64,000 bases of DNA from Streptomyces sp. BA2 (lineage in GTDB: Bacteria > Actinomycetota > Actinomycetes > Streptomycetales > Streptomycetaceae): assembly GCF_009769735.1 (NCBI RefSeq), contig NZ_WSRO01000002.1, positions 1,364,001-1,428,000 of the forward strand, given 5' to 3'. Of the stretch, positions 46,295 through 54,304 are shown piece after piece (the first letter of the stretch is position 1; each line of letters starts with the position of its first letter). A program made the translations under genes and the position numbers. The notes under the pieces were generated by a model. It saw only the letters and a program-made list of their open reading frames with translations. It ran no database searches and was not told where the DNA came from.

Positions 46295-47483
46295 GCCACA
46301 GCCACATCGCAGCTCCGGCGAACTGGAACGCGGCGATGCCCAGCATCAGCCCGTCCGCGCCGAGCCGTCCCGCGAACACCCCGGTCAGGGCAGCGCCACC
46401 CGCCGACGCGCCGATCTTCAGGCTGCCGCCGGTGGTGTTGACCTGGCCGAGCCGGTCCGGGGGCGACTCGCGCTGGCGGAGCATGAGCGTCGCGGCGAAG
46501 AGCGGCCCCTCGGCCAGGCCCGCCGCCACGCAGGCGGCCCACGCCCAGGGCAGCGACGGCACGAGCGCCAGCGCGGCAACGGCCGTGCCGAACCCCAACA
46601 GCCCTGCGATCACGGCCCGTTCGGAGCGGGTGGGCGTCAGCCACCGCGACGAGGCGAGCGCGCCCACGAGGGAGCCGAGCGCGAAACAGGCAAGGAGTTG
46701 TCCGCCCGCCGCGGGGCCCGCACCGATGTCCTGGCCGAGCAGGACCGCCGCCACCGCGAACCCGCCGTATCCGAACCAGGCGAACATCGTCGACACGGTC
46801 AGGGCCCGCAGCACCCGGTTGGCCCCGAGGACCGAGAGCCCGCCCGCCACGACCTGCTTGACGCCCGTCCGCGTGCGCTCCGGCCGGACCTCCGGGGGCG
46901 GTATCCGCATCAGGGGAAGGACGAGAAGACCGAGCGCGGCGGTGGCCACGGTCACGATCCCGGTGTGCGCTCCGCCCAGGAGGGCGGCGACCAGCGCGGC
47001 GAGGCCCGGCCCCGCGATGGCCGCGATGTTGTAGCTCGACGCCTCAAGGCCGTACGCCCGCGAGAGGCGTTCGGCAGGTACGAACCTCGGCAGCAGACTG
47101 GTGAGCGCCACCACGACCGGCTCGACGCAGCCGACCACGGCGGCCACCATCAGCACGAGCACCAGCGGCGATCGCCCCGCCGACAGCATGAGCAGGGTGA
47201 TCGCGACGGCATACCCGCACGCCAGGGCGACCACGAGTCGGCGCGGCCGGCCGGTCCGGTCGAGGGCGTGCCCGATGACCGGACCGCTCAGCACGTACGG
47301 CAGCGTCATCGCGGTCTGTACGAATCCGGCGCTCGCCGCGTTCCCCGTGCGCGCCTGGACGGTGAGTACCAGGGCGGTCGCGGCCCCCTCGGCGGACACT
47401 CTGAGCATCGTGGCGGCCGTCAGGTGCGGGCGGAGCAACCGGGGCCTCCTGAGCGCTCGTTCATGGCATGCCGACTCAATCAT
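46239..47483 (-). CDS. MFS transporter
   Basis: 414 aa from ATG 47483, overlapping the preceding ABC gene by eight bases. About twelve hydrophobic helices are visible. The loop GHALDRTGRPRRLVVALACG is the MFS motif-A region, and a second-half counterpart lies near SSRWLTPTRSERAVIAGL. Export of a small molecule is likely. Position third after two export-fold ABC genes resembles the ybtP-ybtQ-ybtX order of siderophore loci. The last 19 codons overlap the pectinesterase gene on the other strand. Confidence 0.9.
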   Translation of the reverse strand: MIESACHERALRRPRLLRPHLTAATMLRVSAEGAATALVLTVQARTGNAASAGFVQTAMTLPYVLSGPVIGHALDRTGRPRRLVVALACGYAVAITLLMLSAGRSPLVLVLMVAAVVGCVEPVVVALTSLLPRFVPAERLSRAYGLEASSYNIAAIAGPGLAALVAALLGGAHTGIVTVATAALGLLVLPLMRIPPPEVRPERTRTGVKQVVAGGLSVLGANRVLRALTVSTMFAWFGYGGFAVAAVLLGQDIGAGPAAGGQLLACFALGSLVGALASSRWLTPTRSERAVIAGLLGFGTAVAALALVPSLPWAWAACVAAGLAEGPLFAATLMLRQRESPPDRLGQVNTTGGSLKIGASAGGAALTGVFAGRLGADGLMLGIAAFQFAGAAMWLWLSGGPPSTVSSPSGKRRV

Positions 47484-49191
47484 TCGCCGCCGGTGTCAGA
47501 GAGATGTTCCAGAAATCGGCGTACCGGCCGCCGCGGCCCAGGAGTTCGTCGTGACCGCCTTCCTCCACGATCCGGCCGCCGTCCAGGAAGACGACGTGAT
47601 CGGCGCGTCGGACGGTCCGCATGCGGTGCGCGACCATGACGACCGTCCGGCCCGCCATGAGGCGCTCGATGCCCTCCTGCACCGCGGCCTCGTTCACCGG
47701 GTCCAGAGCGGAGGTCACCTCGTCGAGGAGCACGATGGGCGCGTTCTTCAGGAGTGCCCGTGCGATCGACACCCGTTGGCGTTCCCCGCCCGACAGCAGC
47801 GCGCCGCCCTCGCCGACATGTGCCGCCCACCCGCCGGGCAGCCGCTCGATCACCTCGTCCAGGCGTGCCGCGGTGGCGGCGGCCCGTACCTCGGAGTCGT
47901 CGGCGTCGGGACGGCCGACGCGGATGTTCTCCTCGATCGTGCCGTCGAAGAGGTACACGTTCTGGAAGACGATGGCGATCCGCGACATCAGCACCTCCGT
48001 GTCGATGGCGCGCACGTCCACGCCTCCCACGCGTACCGCGCCCGCGTCCACGTCGTAGAACCGCGCGAGCAGTTGCAGCAAGGTGCTCTTGCCCGCTCCC
48101 GAGGGTCCGACGACGGCGAGCCGTCGGCCCTGGGGCACGGACAGCGACGCCTCGTCGAAGACTGTGCGTTCCCCGTGGCGGAAGGTGACGGACTCGAACT
48201 CCAGGCCGTGGCCCACCGGTTGGACGGGCTCAGCGGGTTCCGGCAGCGGTTCGGCGCGCAGGACCGCGTCGAGTTTCACCAGCACGGACCGTGCGCCGCG
48301 GAGCCTGCCCCCGATGTCCGACAGCGAGAGGAGAGGGTCCGCGCAGCGTGCGGCCAGGACCAGGATCGTGAGAATCTCCGCCACCCCGGTGTCGCCGTCG
48401 AGGGCGAGGTAGGCGCCAAGGACGAGCAGCCCGGTGAACATCGCCTGCACCGTGAGCGTCAGGCCGACCGCGCCGGGCAGCGCCGACAGCGTGGAGCGGC
48501 GCGATGCCCGCTCGACCTCCTGGAGCGAGTCGTCGAGCAGCCGGAAGCGCTCGGCCGTGCGGCCACCGGCCCGCAGCACCGGCTGGACCTGGAGGTACTC
48601 GATGACCCGCCCGGTGGCCTCTTCGTCACGTGCGGCGCGTTCCGCGTCTCCCGCGGCCGTCGAGCGTGCCGTCCAGATCTGGATGGCTGCCACGACCGGT
48701 ACGGCGGCCAGCGCGGCGAGGCCCAGCTGCCAGTTGAAGGCCGTCATCACGGCGACGATCGTCAAGGGCGTCACGCTCGCGGAGATGAACGGGGCAAGGA
48801 GATGCGCGATCACGCTCATGGCCTGCAGGACACCGCGGCCCGCCAGGACGGACACCTCCCCGAGGCGGCCCGCTTCGTACCAGCCGATGGGCAGCCGGGC
48901 CAGATGATCGCCGAGCCGGTGGTACATGCCGCGCAGGAGCGTGGTCCCGACGTGGAAGCCGGACAGGTCGCTGAGGTAGCGCAGGATCGCGTAGAGCGCG
49001 ATCGCGGCCCCGAACGCGGTCAGCCAGGGCCAGGCGTCGTCGGGCGCGGGGCCGAACAGGGCCCGCAGCACGGGTACGAGGAGTGCGTAGGACAGTCCTT
49101 CCGCGATCGCGGTCACGGTCATCAGGGCCACGGTGCGTCGCACGGGCGGTGCGTACTCGCGCCCGAGGACGCGCAGGAGCAGGCTGATCAT
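47476..49191 (-). CDS. ABC transporter, fused membrane and ATPase domains (second half-transporter)
   Basis: 571 aa from ATG 49191, overlapping the preceding stop (ATGA). Six-helix export-type domain to about residue 310, then the ATPase: Walker A VVGPSGAGKST, Q-loop IVFQNVYLF, signature LLSGGERQRVSIARALL, Walker B IVLLDEVTSALDP, H-loop VAHRMRT. It should form a heterodimer with the upstream protein. Such paired proteins are either drug or peptide exporters or, in the IrtAB/YbtPQ group, siderophore importers. Confidence 0.94.
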   Translation of the reverse strand: MISLLLRVLGREYAPPVRRTVALMTVTAIAEGLSYALLVPVLRALFGPAPDDAWPWLTAFGAAIALYAILRYLSDLSGFHVGTTLLRGMYHRLGDHLARLPIGWYEAGRLGEVSVLAGRGVLQAMSVIAHLLAPFISASVTPLTIVAVMTAFNWQLGLAALAAVPVVAAIQIWTARSTAAGDAERAARDEEATGRVIEYLQVQPVLRAGGRTAERFRLLDDSLQEVERASRRSTLSALPGAVGLTLTVQAMFTGLLVLGAYLALDGDTGVAEILTILVLAARCADPLLSLSDIGGRLRGARSVLVKLDAVLRAEPLPEPAEPVQPVGHGLEFESVTFRHGERTVFDEASLSVPQGRRLAVVGPSGAGKSTLLQLLARFYDVDAGAVRVGGVDVRAIDTEVLMSRIAIVFQNVYLFDGTIEENIRVGRPDADDSEVRAAATAARLDEVIERLPGGWAAHVGEGGALLSGGERQRVSIARALLKNAPIVLLDEVTSALDPVNEAAVQEGIERLMAGRTVVMVAHRMRTVRRADHVVFLDGGRIVEEGGHDELLGRGGRYADFWNISLTPAAND

Positions 49192-50957
49192 CGGGGCTCG
49201 TCTCCTTGCGCCACGCCACTGCGGGCTTCGGCCTCGTCGGCCGGTACTGATCGGTGGGATTGCCAGAACGCGGCGAACTGCCGGCCCTGTGCCAGTAGTT
49301 GGGCGGGCGTGCCGCGCTCGACGACCGACCCGTCGGCCAGCATCACGACGGTGTCGGCGTCCGTGATCGTCTCCAGGCGGTGCGCGATGACCAGAAGGGT
49401 CCGCTCTCCTCCCACTGTCGCCAGTGCCTCACGCACCGCCTGCTCGGTCTGGGGGTCGGCGAAGGCGGTCGCCTCGTCGAGCACCAGTACGGGCGTGTCG
49501 GCGAGGAGAGCGCGTGCGAGGGAGATCCGCTGCGCCTCGCCGCCCGAGAGCCCGGCGTCCTGACCGATCACGGACTCGTATCCGCGGGGCAGTTCGAGTA
49601 TCCGGTCGTGGATGTTCGCAAGACGGGCGGCGCGGACCACGTCCTCGTGGTCGGCGTGCGGCACGGCGAGCGCGATGTTGTCGGCGACGGAGGCGCGCAG
49701 CAGGCGTACGTCCTGGAAGACGAAGGAGACCAGGCGGTAGAGGTCGTGGCTGCCGAGTTCGCGCAGATCCACACCGCCGATGGCGACCGAGCCGTGGGCG
49801 GGGTCGAAGAACCGCGGCAACAGCTGGACCAGCGTGGACTTTCCGCTGCCCGACGGCCCGACGACGGCGGTGACCGTCCCCGGCTCGAGCACCAGGTCGA
49901 TCCCCCGCAGCACCTCGTGATCGGCCTCGTATCCGAACCGGACGTCGCGCAGTTCCACCCGGTGCCCTCGCGGGGCGGCGGGATGCGCGGGCTCTGGGAG
50001 CGGCTGTACCTCCAGCACGTCCCGGATACGGCCGACGGCGCGCCGGGCGGCCTGCATCTCGTCGAAGCCGTGGCCGAGCGCCGCCACCGGGGCGGTCAGG
50101 CCGAGGCCGAGCAGCAGGAAGGGCAGCAGGTCGGCCGGGGCCAGGGAGCCGTCGGTGATCAGGGCCGCAGCGCCGATCAGGACGACGAGCAGGACGAACG
50201 GCGGTGAGAGCACCAGTTGCATCCCGGCGGCGATCCGGGAGATGCCGTGCACCCAGCGGTTGAAGGTGCTGACGAAATCGTCGGTGGCGGTGAGGAACGT
50301 GCGGTGGGCACGCCCGGACCCACCGAACGTCTTGACCACCGAGATGCCCTGCACGAACTCGACGACGGAACTGGAGATCCGCCCCATGGCCGCGTCGAAC
50401 TCCTCCTGCTCGCGCAGCCGGGTCGGCGTCATCATCAGAGGGACCAGCGCCACCGCGAGCAATACCGGTATCAGGGTGATCAGGGTGAGCCGCCAGTCGA
50501 TGGTGAAGAGGTAGATCAGCGACACCAGCGGCACCACGAACGCGGAGACGAGCTCTCCGGGCGTGTGGGCGATGAACGGATGGACGGCTCCGACGTCCTC
50601 CCCCACCACCTTGGCCAGTTCGCCGGTCCTGCGCCGGGAGAACCAGCCGATCGGTACGCGTCCGAGGTGGGCGGCGAGTTGGCGGCGGAACGTCAACTGC
50701 ACCTGGCCGTCCACTACATGCCCGATCCCGGAGGACGCGGCCGTGAACAGCAACCGGACGAACAACCCGGCCGCGCCCGAGATGACGGCCATCCAGACAT
50801 GACCGCGGTCGGTCGTGCCGGGCGTCAGCAGGGTGCGCCCCAGTTCGACGACCGCCAACAGTGGCGCCAGACCCGCGACGGCGCCGATCACCTGAAGGAT
50901 CACCACGGCGGCGAAACTTCGGGCGTGCGGGCGCAGCAGCCCTGCCATTCCGCTCAT
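49188..50957 (-). CDS. ABC transporter, fused membrane and ATPase domains (first half-transporter)
   Basis: 589 aa from ATG 50957 with GAAGGTGGG upstream; the frame runs further but into the palindromic operator. Export-type membrane domain (VVILQVIGAVAGLAPLLAVV first), then the ATPase: VVGPSGSGKST, FVFQDVRLL, GLSGGEAQRISLARALL, VLVLDEATAFADP, IAHRLET. The phrase DEATAFADP is one I associate with the siderophore-linked IrtB/YbtP group. First gene of the ABC-ABC-MFS operon, divergent from the TetR gene. Confidence 0.94.
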   Translation of the reverse strand: MSGMAGLLRPHARSFAAVVILQVIGAVAGLAPLLAVVELGRTLLTPGTTDRGHVWMAVISGAAGLFVRLLFTAASSGIGHVVDGQVQLTFRRQLAAHLGRVPIGWFSRRRTGELAKVVGEDVGAVHPFIAHTPGELVSAFVVPLVSLIYLFTIDWRLTLITLIPVLLAVALVPLMMTPTRLREQEEFDAAMGRISSSVVEFVQGISVVKTFGGSGRAHRTFLTATDDFVSTFNRWVHGISRIAAGMQLVLSPPFVLLVVLIGAAALITDGSLAPADLLPFLLLGLGLTAPVAALGHGFDEMQAARRAVGRIRDVLEVQPLPEPAHPAAPRGHRVELRDVRFGYEADHEVLRGIDLVLEPGTVTAVVGPSGSGKSTLVQLLPRFFDPAHGSVAIGGVDLRELGSHDLYRLVSFVFQDVRLLRASVADNIALAVPHADHEDVVRAARLANIHDRILELPRGYESVIGQDAGLSGGEAQRISLARALLADTPVLVLDEATAFADPQTEQAVREALATVGGERTLLVIAHRLETITDADTVVMLADGSVVERGTPAQLLAQGRQFAAFWQSHRSVPADEAEARSGVAQGDEPR

Positions 50958-50988
50958 CGTCGCCCACCTTCGCCCGCGCTGCCTCTCA

Positions 50989-51012
50989 ACTTTCGGAACA
51001 TGTTCCGAAAGT
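50989..51012. promoter_or_regulatory. Perfect 24-bp palindrome, TetR operator
   Basis: ACTTTCGGAACA (50989-51000) is followed at once by its exact reverse complement (51001-51012). It lies 32 bases upstream of the ABC gene start and 69 bases upstream of tetR, the only divergent gap, so one dimer or pair of dimers could shut both directions. Confidence 0.8.
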
Positions 51013-51081
51013 AGCACCGAGACAGGCAGGCTGTGAACACCCGTATCGAGGCGTTGGAGCGCGGGGCGGCATGATGGGGCG

Positions 51082-51789
51082 ATGGCACGATCCCCCGCAC
51101 CCCACGGCCGCACCGGCCGGCCGCCCGTGACGTCCCGTGCGCAGATCCTGACGGCGGCCCGCGGGCTGATCGACCGGGACGGCTGGGAGAAGCTGACGAT
51201 CCGGCGGCTCGCCGCCGAGCTCGGCATCGGCGCGACTACCCTGTACCACCACATCCAGAGCAAGGACGATCTACTGCTCCTGCTGCTCAATCACCACGTC
51301 GCCCAGGTCGAGCGCCCCCAACTGCCCAGCGAACCAAGGGAGCGCATCCTCGTGGCCACCACGGCGCTGCACAACGCGCTCGCGGCCTGGCCATGGGCCG
51401 CGGAGGTCCTGTCGGCCGACGGTTTCGTCGGCCTCCTGGACGAATCGGCGATGTGGATGGTCGAAGCCATCGTGGCCGGAGCCGCCGACCACGGATGCAC
51501 ACCCGAGCAGAGCGTCGACGTCTTCCGCGGACTCTGGTACTACACCGTCGGCGAAGTGCTCGTCCGCGCCCACTCCGCCCGCCGGACCGCCGTCGGCAAG
51601 ACCTTCGCCTACCGCGACGACCTGGACCCGTCCCAGGTGCCCCACCTGGCCGCCATCGGCGTCCGATGGGCCGCGCTTGCCGCACGGGACATCTACCCCC
51701 AGGGGCTCCGCGCGTTCGTCGACGGGCTGCTCGCACAGGCCTCGTCGGCGGCACCCTCATGCCCCTCATGCCCCTCATGCCCCTCATGA
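51082..51789 (+). CDS. TetR/AcrR-family repressor
   Basis: 235 aa. Helix-turn-helix at about residues 18-63 (SRAQILTAARGLIDRDGWEK, LTIRRLAAELGIGATTLYHH). The C-terminal ligand domain is of the TetR_C drug/tetracycline type (ATTALHNALAAWPWAAEVLS, VDVFRGLWYYTVGEVLVRAH). It is divergent from the ABC-ABC-MFS operon with a palindrome between, so it probably represses that operon until a transported ligand binds. The last residues are PSC repeats made by a 9-bp tandem repeat that lies inside the overlap with the ArsR gene. Confidence 0.92.
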   Translation: MARSPAPHGRTGRPPVTSRAQILTAARGLIDRDGWEKLTIRRLAAELGIGATTLYHHIQSKDDLLLLLLNHHVAQVERPQLPSEPRERILVATTALHNALAAWPWAAEVLSADGFVGLLDESAMWMVEAIVAGAADHGCTPEQSVDVFRGLWYYTVGEVLVRAHSARRTAVGKTFAYRDDLDPSQVPHLAAIGVRWAALAARDIYPQGLRAFVDGLLAQASSAAPSCPSCPSCPS

Positions 51790-52538
51790 CCGAGGGCGCC
51801 GGGAATGCCCAGCTGTTCCCGTAGCACCGCGTGCCCCTCGTCCGTCACGGTGATCACGCGGGTCGTGCCTCTGCGGACGAGCCAGCCGGCGTCGAGTGCG
51901 TGCTGGAAGAACGCGGCGCCCACCGCCCCGGCCAGGTGCTGGCGCCGTTCCGTCCAGTCCAGGCAGGTGCGGACGTGGGCGCGGCGGGAGCCACGGGGGC
52001 GGTGGTCGTCGATGCCGAGATCACGCAGCCACGCCTTGCCCGACTCGCTCAGTGAAGGCCCGTAGTCCCAGGTCAGCAGCGACCGTTCGGTCATGGCGTC
52101 GGTGATCGCGACCGCGACGTTGCCCGCCAGGTGGTCGTAGCAGCTCCGGGCGTAGGACAGTGCGCGGCGGCGGTGTGCGTCGGCCAGCGAGCGGACCGGC
52201 ACCGGACGCAGCGGGGCGTGCGAGGCCAGACTCTCGATCATCTCCGCCGTGGACGAGCCCGCCAGGCGCAGATACCGGTGCCGTCCCTGCCGCTCCTGCG
52301 ACAGGAGCCCGCCCGCGACCAGTTGATGCAGGTGGCCGGTCGCCGTCGAAGGCGCTACCCCCGCATGCCGGGCCAGCTCGGTCGCGGTCCAGGCGCGCCC
52401 GTCGAGCAGGGCCAGGCACATCGACGCGCGGGTGCGGTCGGCGAGCAGACCCGCCAGGGAGGCGAGGTCGGGGCCGGTGACGCCGTCCGCCGAGGGGCTC
52501 GTGGGGTGGGGCTGGCTCGTGGGGCGGGGCTGGCTCAT
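51693..52538 (-). CDS. ArsR-type winged-helix regulator with C-terminal domain
   Basis: 281 aa from ATG 52538; ATG 52547 is an alternative and neither has a strong Shine-Dalgarno. Winged helix at about residues 20-90 (LASLAGLLADRTRASMCLAL, WTATELARHAGVAPSTATGH, LHQLVAGGLLSQERQGRHRY). A second region (RRALSYARSCYDHLAGNVAV, ACPTR-like chemistry absent) has no metal-binding cysteine set that I can see. It is divergent from the flavin-reductase-like gene, with an inverted repeat between. The tail has GHE repeats that overlap the convergent tetR by 97 bases. Confidence 0.88.
   Translation of the reverse strand: MSQPRPTSQPHPTSPSADGVTGPDLASLAGLLADRTRASMCLALLDGRAWTATELARHAGVAPSTATGHLHQLVAGGLLSQERQGRHRYLRLAGSSTAEMIESLASHAPLRPVPVRSLADAHRRRALSYARSCYDHLAGNVAVAITDAMTERSLLTWDYGPSLSESGKAWLRDLGIDDHRPRGSRRAHVRTCLDWTERRQHLAGAVGAAFFQHALDAGWLVRRGTTRVITVTDEGHAVLREQLGIPGALGHEGHEGHEGHEGAADEACASSPSTNARSPWG
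51754..51789. repeat. Four tandem 9-bp repeats (CCCTCATGC) in the overlapping gene ends
   Basis: Four 9-bp units, the last ending in the tetR stop (TGA in place of TGC). They read as Pro-Ser-Cys in TetR and as Gly-His-Glu in the opposite ArsR frame. Changes in unit number stay in frame for both. Confidence 0.85.
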
Positions 52539-52561
52539 GCGGAACATTGTGGCGTGACGAC

Positions 52562-52581
52562 ACTTCGGCGGTCGCCAAAGT
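52562..52581. promoter_or_regulatory. Inverted repeat ACTTCGGCG-GT-CGCCAAAGT, ArsR operator candidate
   Basis: Nine-base arms with one mismatch around a two-base centre, in the 67-bp gap between the divergent ArsR and flavin-reductase-like genes. Confidence 0.55.
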
Positions 52582-52605
52582 CTCGGCGCTCTAGCGTTCT
52601 GCGGC

Positions 52606-53301
52606 ATGAACAGCACCACGACTCATGACGTCGCCACGGCAGATGCACCGGTGGCCGATGCCCCGGTGGCGGGTATCGCCCCCACCGCCCCCATCGACGA
52701 CCACCTCTCCATATCCCCGAGCATTCTCTACTTCGGCACCCCCGTCGCCCTGCTGACCACCGAGAACCCGGACGGCACGGCGAATCTCGCCCCCATCTCC
52801 TCGGCCTGGGCGCTCGGCCACACCCTCGTACTCGGCCTTGGCGCGGAAGGGCGCACCGTCGCCAATCTCGCGGAGCGCCCCGAGCTGGTCGTCAACCTGC
52901 CCCCGGCCGACCTCTGGGCGGCGGTCGAGCGCCTCGCCCCGCTCACCGGCGCGGACCCGGTACCGGCCGGCAAGCGCGGGGTCTACCGCCACGAGCCCGA
53001 CAAGTTCGCCGCCACCGGGCTGCACCCCCGGGCCTCCGAGGCCGTGGGGCCGCCGCGTGTGGACGAGTGCCCGCTGCAGTTGGAGGCCGTGGTGCGCGGC
53101 ATCACGTCGGCCGGGCCCGACTCCGGCTTCCGGATCGTGGAGTGCGAGGTCGTCCGCGTGCACGCCGCTGCCTCCGTCGTGGTCCCCGGGACCCAGCACA
53201 TCGACCCCGCCGCCTGGAATCCCCTGATCTACAACTTCCGGCACTACTTCGGCCTGGCGCGGCCGGAGCTCGGCCACGGCTTCCGCTCGCAGACACCGTG
53301 A
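52606..53301 (+). CDS. Flavin reductase-like FMN-binding split-barrel protein
   Basis: 231 aa. After a low-complexity Ala/Pro N-terminus comes a split-barrel core: ILYFGTPVALLTTENPDGTA, NLAPISSAWALGHTLVLGLG, TVANLAERPELVVNLPPADL, with LQLEAVVRGITSAGPDSGFRI later. The family binds FMN and includes flavin reductases and related oxidoreductases. Partnered with the divergent ArsR protein, which probably controls it. No link to polysaccharide breakdown is evident. Confidence 0.85.
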   Translation: MNSTTTHDVATADAPVADAPVAGIAPTAPIDDHLSISPSILYFGTPVALLTTENPDGTANLAPISSAWALGHTLVLGLGAEGRTVANLAERPELVVNLPPADLWAAVERLAPLTGADPVPAGKRGVYRHEPDKFAATGLHPRASEAVGPPRVDECPLQLEAVVRGITSAGPDSGFRIVECEVVRVHAAASVVVPGTQHIDPAAWNPLIYNFRHYFGLARPELGHGFRSQTP

Positions 53302-53321
53302 CCGAGCTCCGCGCCCCGCGC

Positions 53322-54164
53322 CTACTGGTAACTGATGTCCGACGCGCTGTACTTGCAGTACGTCCCGTCAGGGCCGCTGCCCGTCTCCTCGGGCTCGTCA
53401 CCCGAGTTGTTGCCCGTGTAGCGGATACAGGGCTTGATCTTCTTGTCGCCGTCGCCGTGGATGCGGATCTTGCTCAGGGTCGCCGTGTCGCCGTAGTTGG
53501 TATTGATGCCGACCAGGGACGTGCCGGGCGCGGTCACGTCCACGTCGTTGATGGTGATGGTGCGCTTGTACTGCTTGGAGCAGTTGCCACAGGAGCGGAC
53601 CAGCTTGCCGAAGTCCGAGACCTGGAATCCGCTGATGTTCAGCTTGCCCGCGCCGTTGAACTGGAGGACCTTGTCGTCGGCCTTCCTCGCGCCGCCACCG
53701 GTGACGGTGTACGTCGAACTGGTCGAGGTGCCCTTGAAGGTGGCCGCGTCCTCGCCTACGTCCTCCCACCACACGTTCTGGATGGTGCAGCTGCCCGAGC
53801 AGTGCACGCCGTCGGCGGCCGGCTTGCCGAGCACGACGTTCTTCAGGACCGCGCCGTCCTTCAGCTTGAAGACCGGGTCCTGGCCCTCTTCCTGGCCGTC
53901 GCCGCCGAGGTCTCCGCTGCCGTAGAAGCGCTGGAGTCCGCCGTCGTAGGTGCCGGACACCTCGATGGTCTTGGTGACGGGCTTGTCGCCGGTGGGGGTC
54001 GGCCAGCCGGCGGCGGCGGTCGCCGCTCCCGCCGGGGAGAGCAGCGCGTTGGCGCCGAGGGTGGCGCCGGTCAGCAGGAGCGCGCCGCCCGCCGCGCCCA
54101 CGACGCGGCGGCGGGTGAGGCGGCGCTTGCGGCTCTTGCGCTGTTCGGCTCGTTGCGTGGTCAT
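53322..54164 (-). CDS. Secreted pectate lyase, family PL3 (copy 2)
   Basis: 280 aa, the same protein family and layout as 12939-13769: signal with TRRRVVGAAGGALLLTGATL, then KTIEVSGTYDGG, DPVFKLKDGAVLKNVVLG, GVHCSGSCTIQNVWWEDV, DDKVLQFNGAGKLNI, SLVGINTNYGDTA, ending SASDISYQ. The mature parts are highly similar, so these are paralogues. Unlike copy 1 it stands alone with its own promoter, which matches that of the PL11 gene at 57863. It should cut polygalacturonate outside the cell. Confidence 0.96.
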   Translation of the reverse strand: MTTQRAEQRKSRKRRLTRRRVVGAAGGALLLTGATLGANALLSPAGAATAAAGWPTPTGDKPVTKTIEVSGTYDGGLQRFYGSGDLGGDGQEEGQDPVFKLKDGAVLKNVVLGKPAADGVHCSGSCTIQNVWWEDVGEDAATFKGTSTSSTYTVTGGGARKADDKVLQFNGAGKLNISGFQVSDFGKLVRSCGNCSKQYKRTITINDVDVTAPGTSLVGINTNYGDTATLSKIRIHGDGDKKIKPCIRYTGNNSGDEPEETGSGPDGTYCKYSASDISYQ

Positions 54165-54206
54165 GGGGACCGCTCTTTCGCTGGGGGGATGACCTTGCGT
54201 CTGCTG

Positions 54207-54256
54207 GTCTCCGCCCAGGCGCGGAAGGTTGCCGGGGTCCGCGAAATTTCCGCGGA
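54207..54256 (-). promoter_or_regulatory. ECF-type promoter with upstream box, PL3 copy 2
   Basis: Reading the minus strand: TTCCGCGG, GGAAATTTCGCGG, ACCCC, then GGCAACC (54227-54233), 16 bases, AGAC (54207-54210). The GGCAACC-N16-MGAC arrangement and the box before it recur at 57797-57823 before PL11 with the same spacing. The plus-strand region 54238-54256 is also an imperfect palindrome (TCCGCGAAATTTCCGCGGA). Confidence 0.6.
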
Positions 54257-54259
54257 ACT

Positions 54260-54304
54260 TATGACGTCCGGGGCCTATGACGTCCGGGGCCTATGACGTG
54301 CGGG
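54260..54304. repeat. Tandem 16-bp repeat across the end of the anti-sigma-like gene
   Basis: TATGACGTCCGGGGCC at 54260-54275 and 54276-54291, then a partial TATGACGTGCGGG at 54292-54304. The third unit carries the stop codon of the minus-strand gene 54291-55166. Confidence 0.8.

Noticed and set aside
54238..54256. Imperfect palindrome as an independent operator for the anti-sigma-like gene
   Set aside because: It lies downstream of that gene; it is better read as the upstream box of the PL3 promoter.
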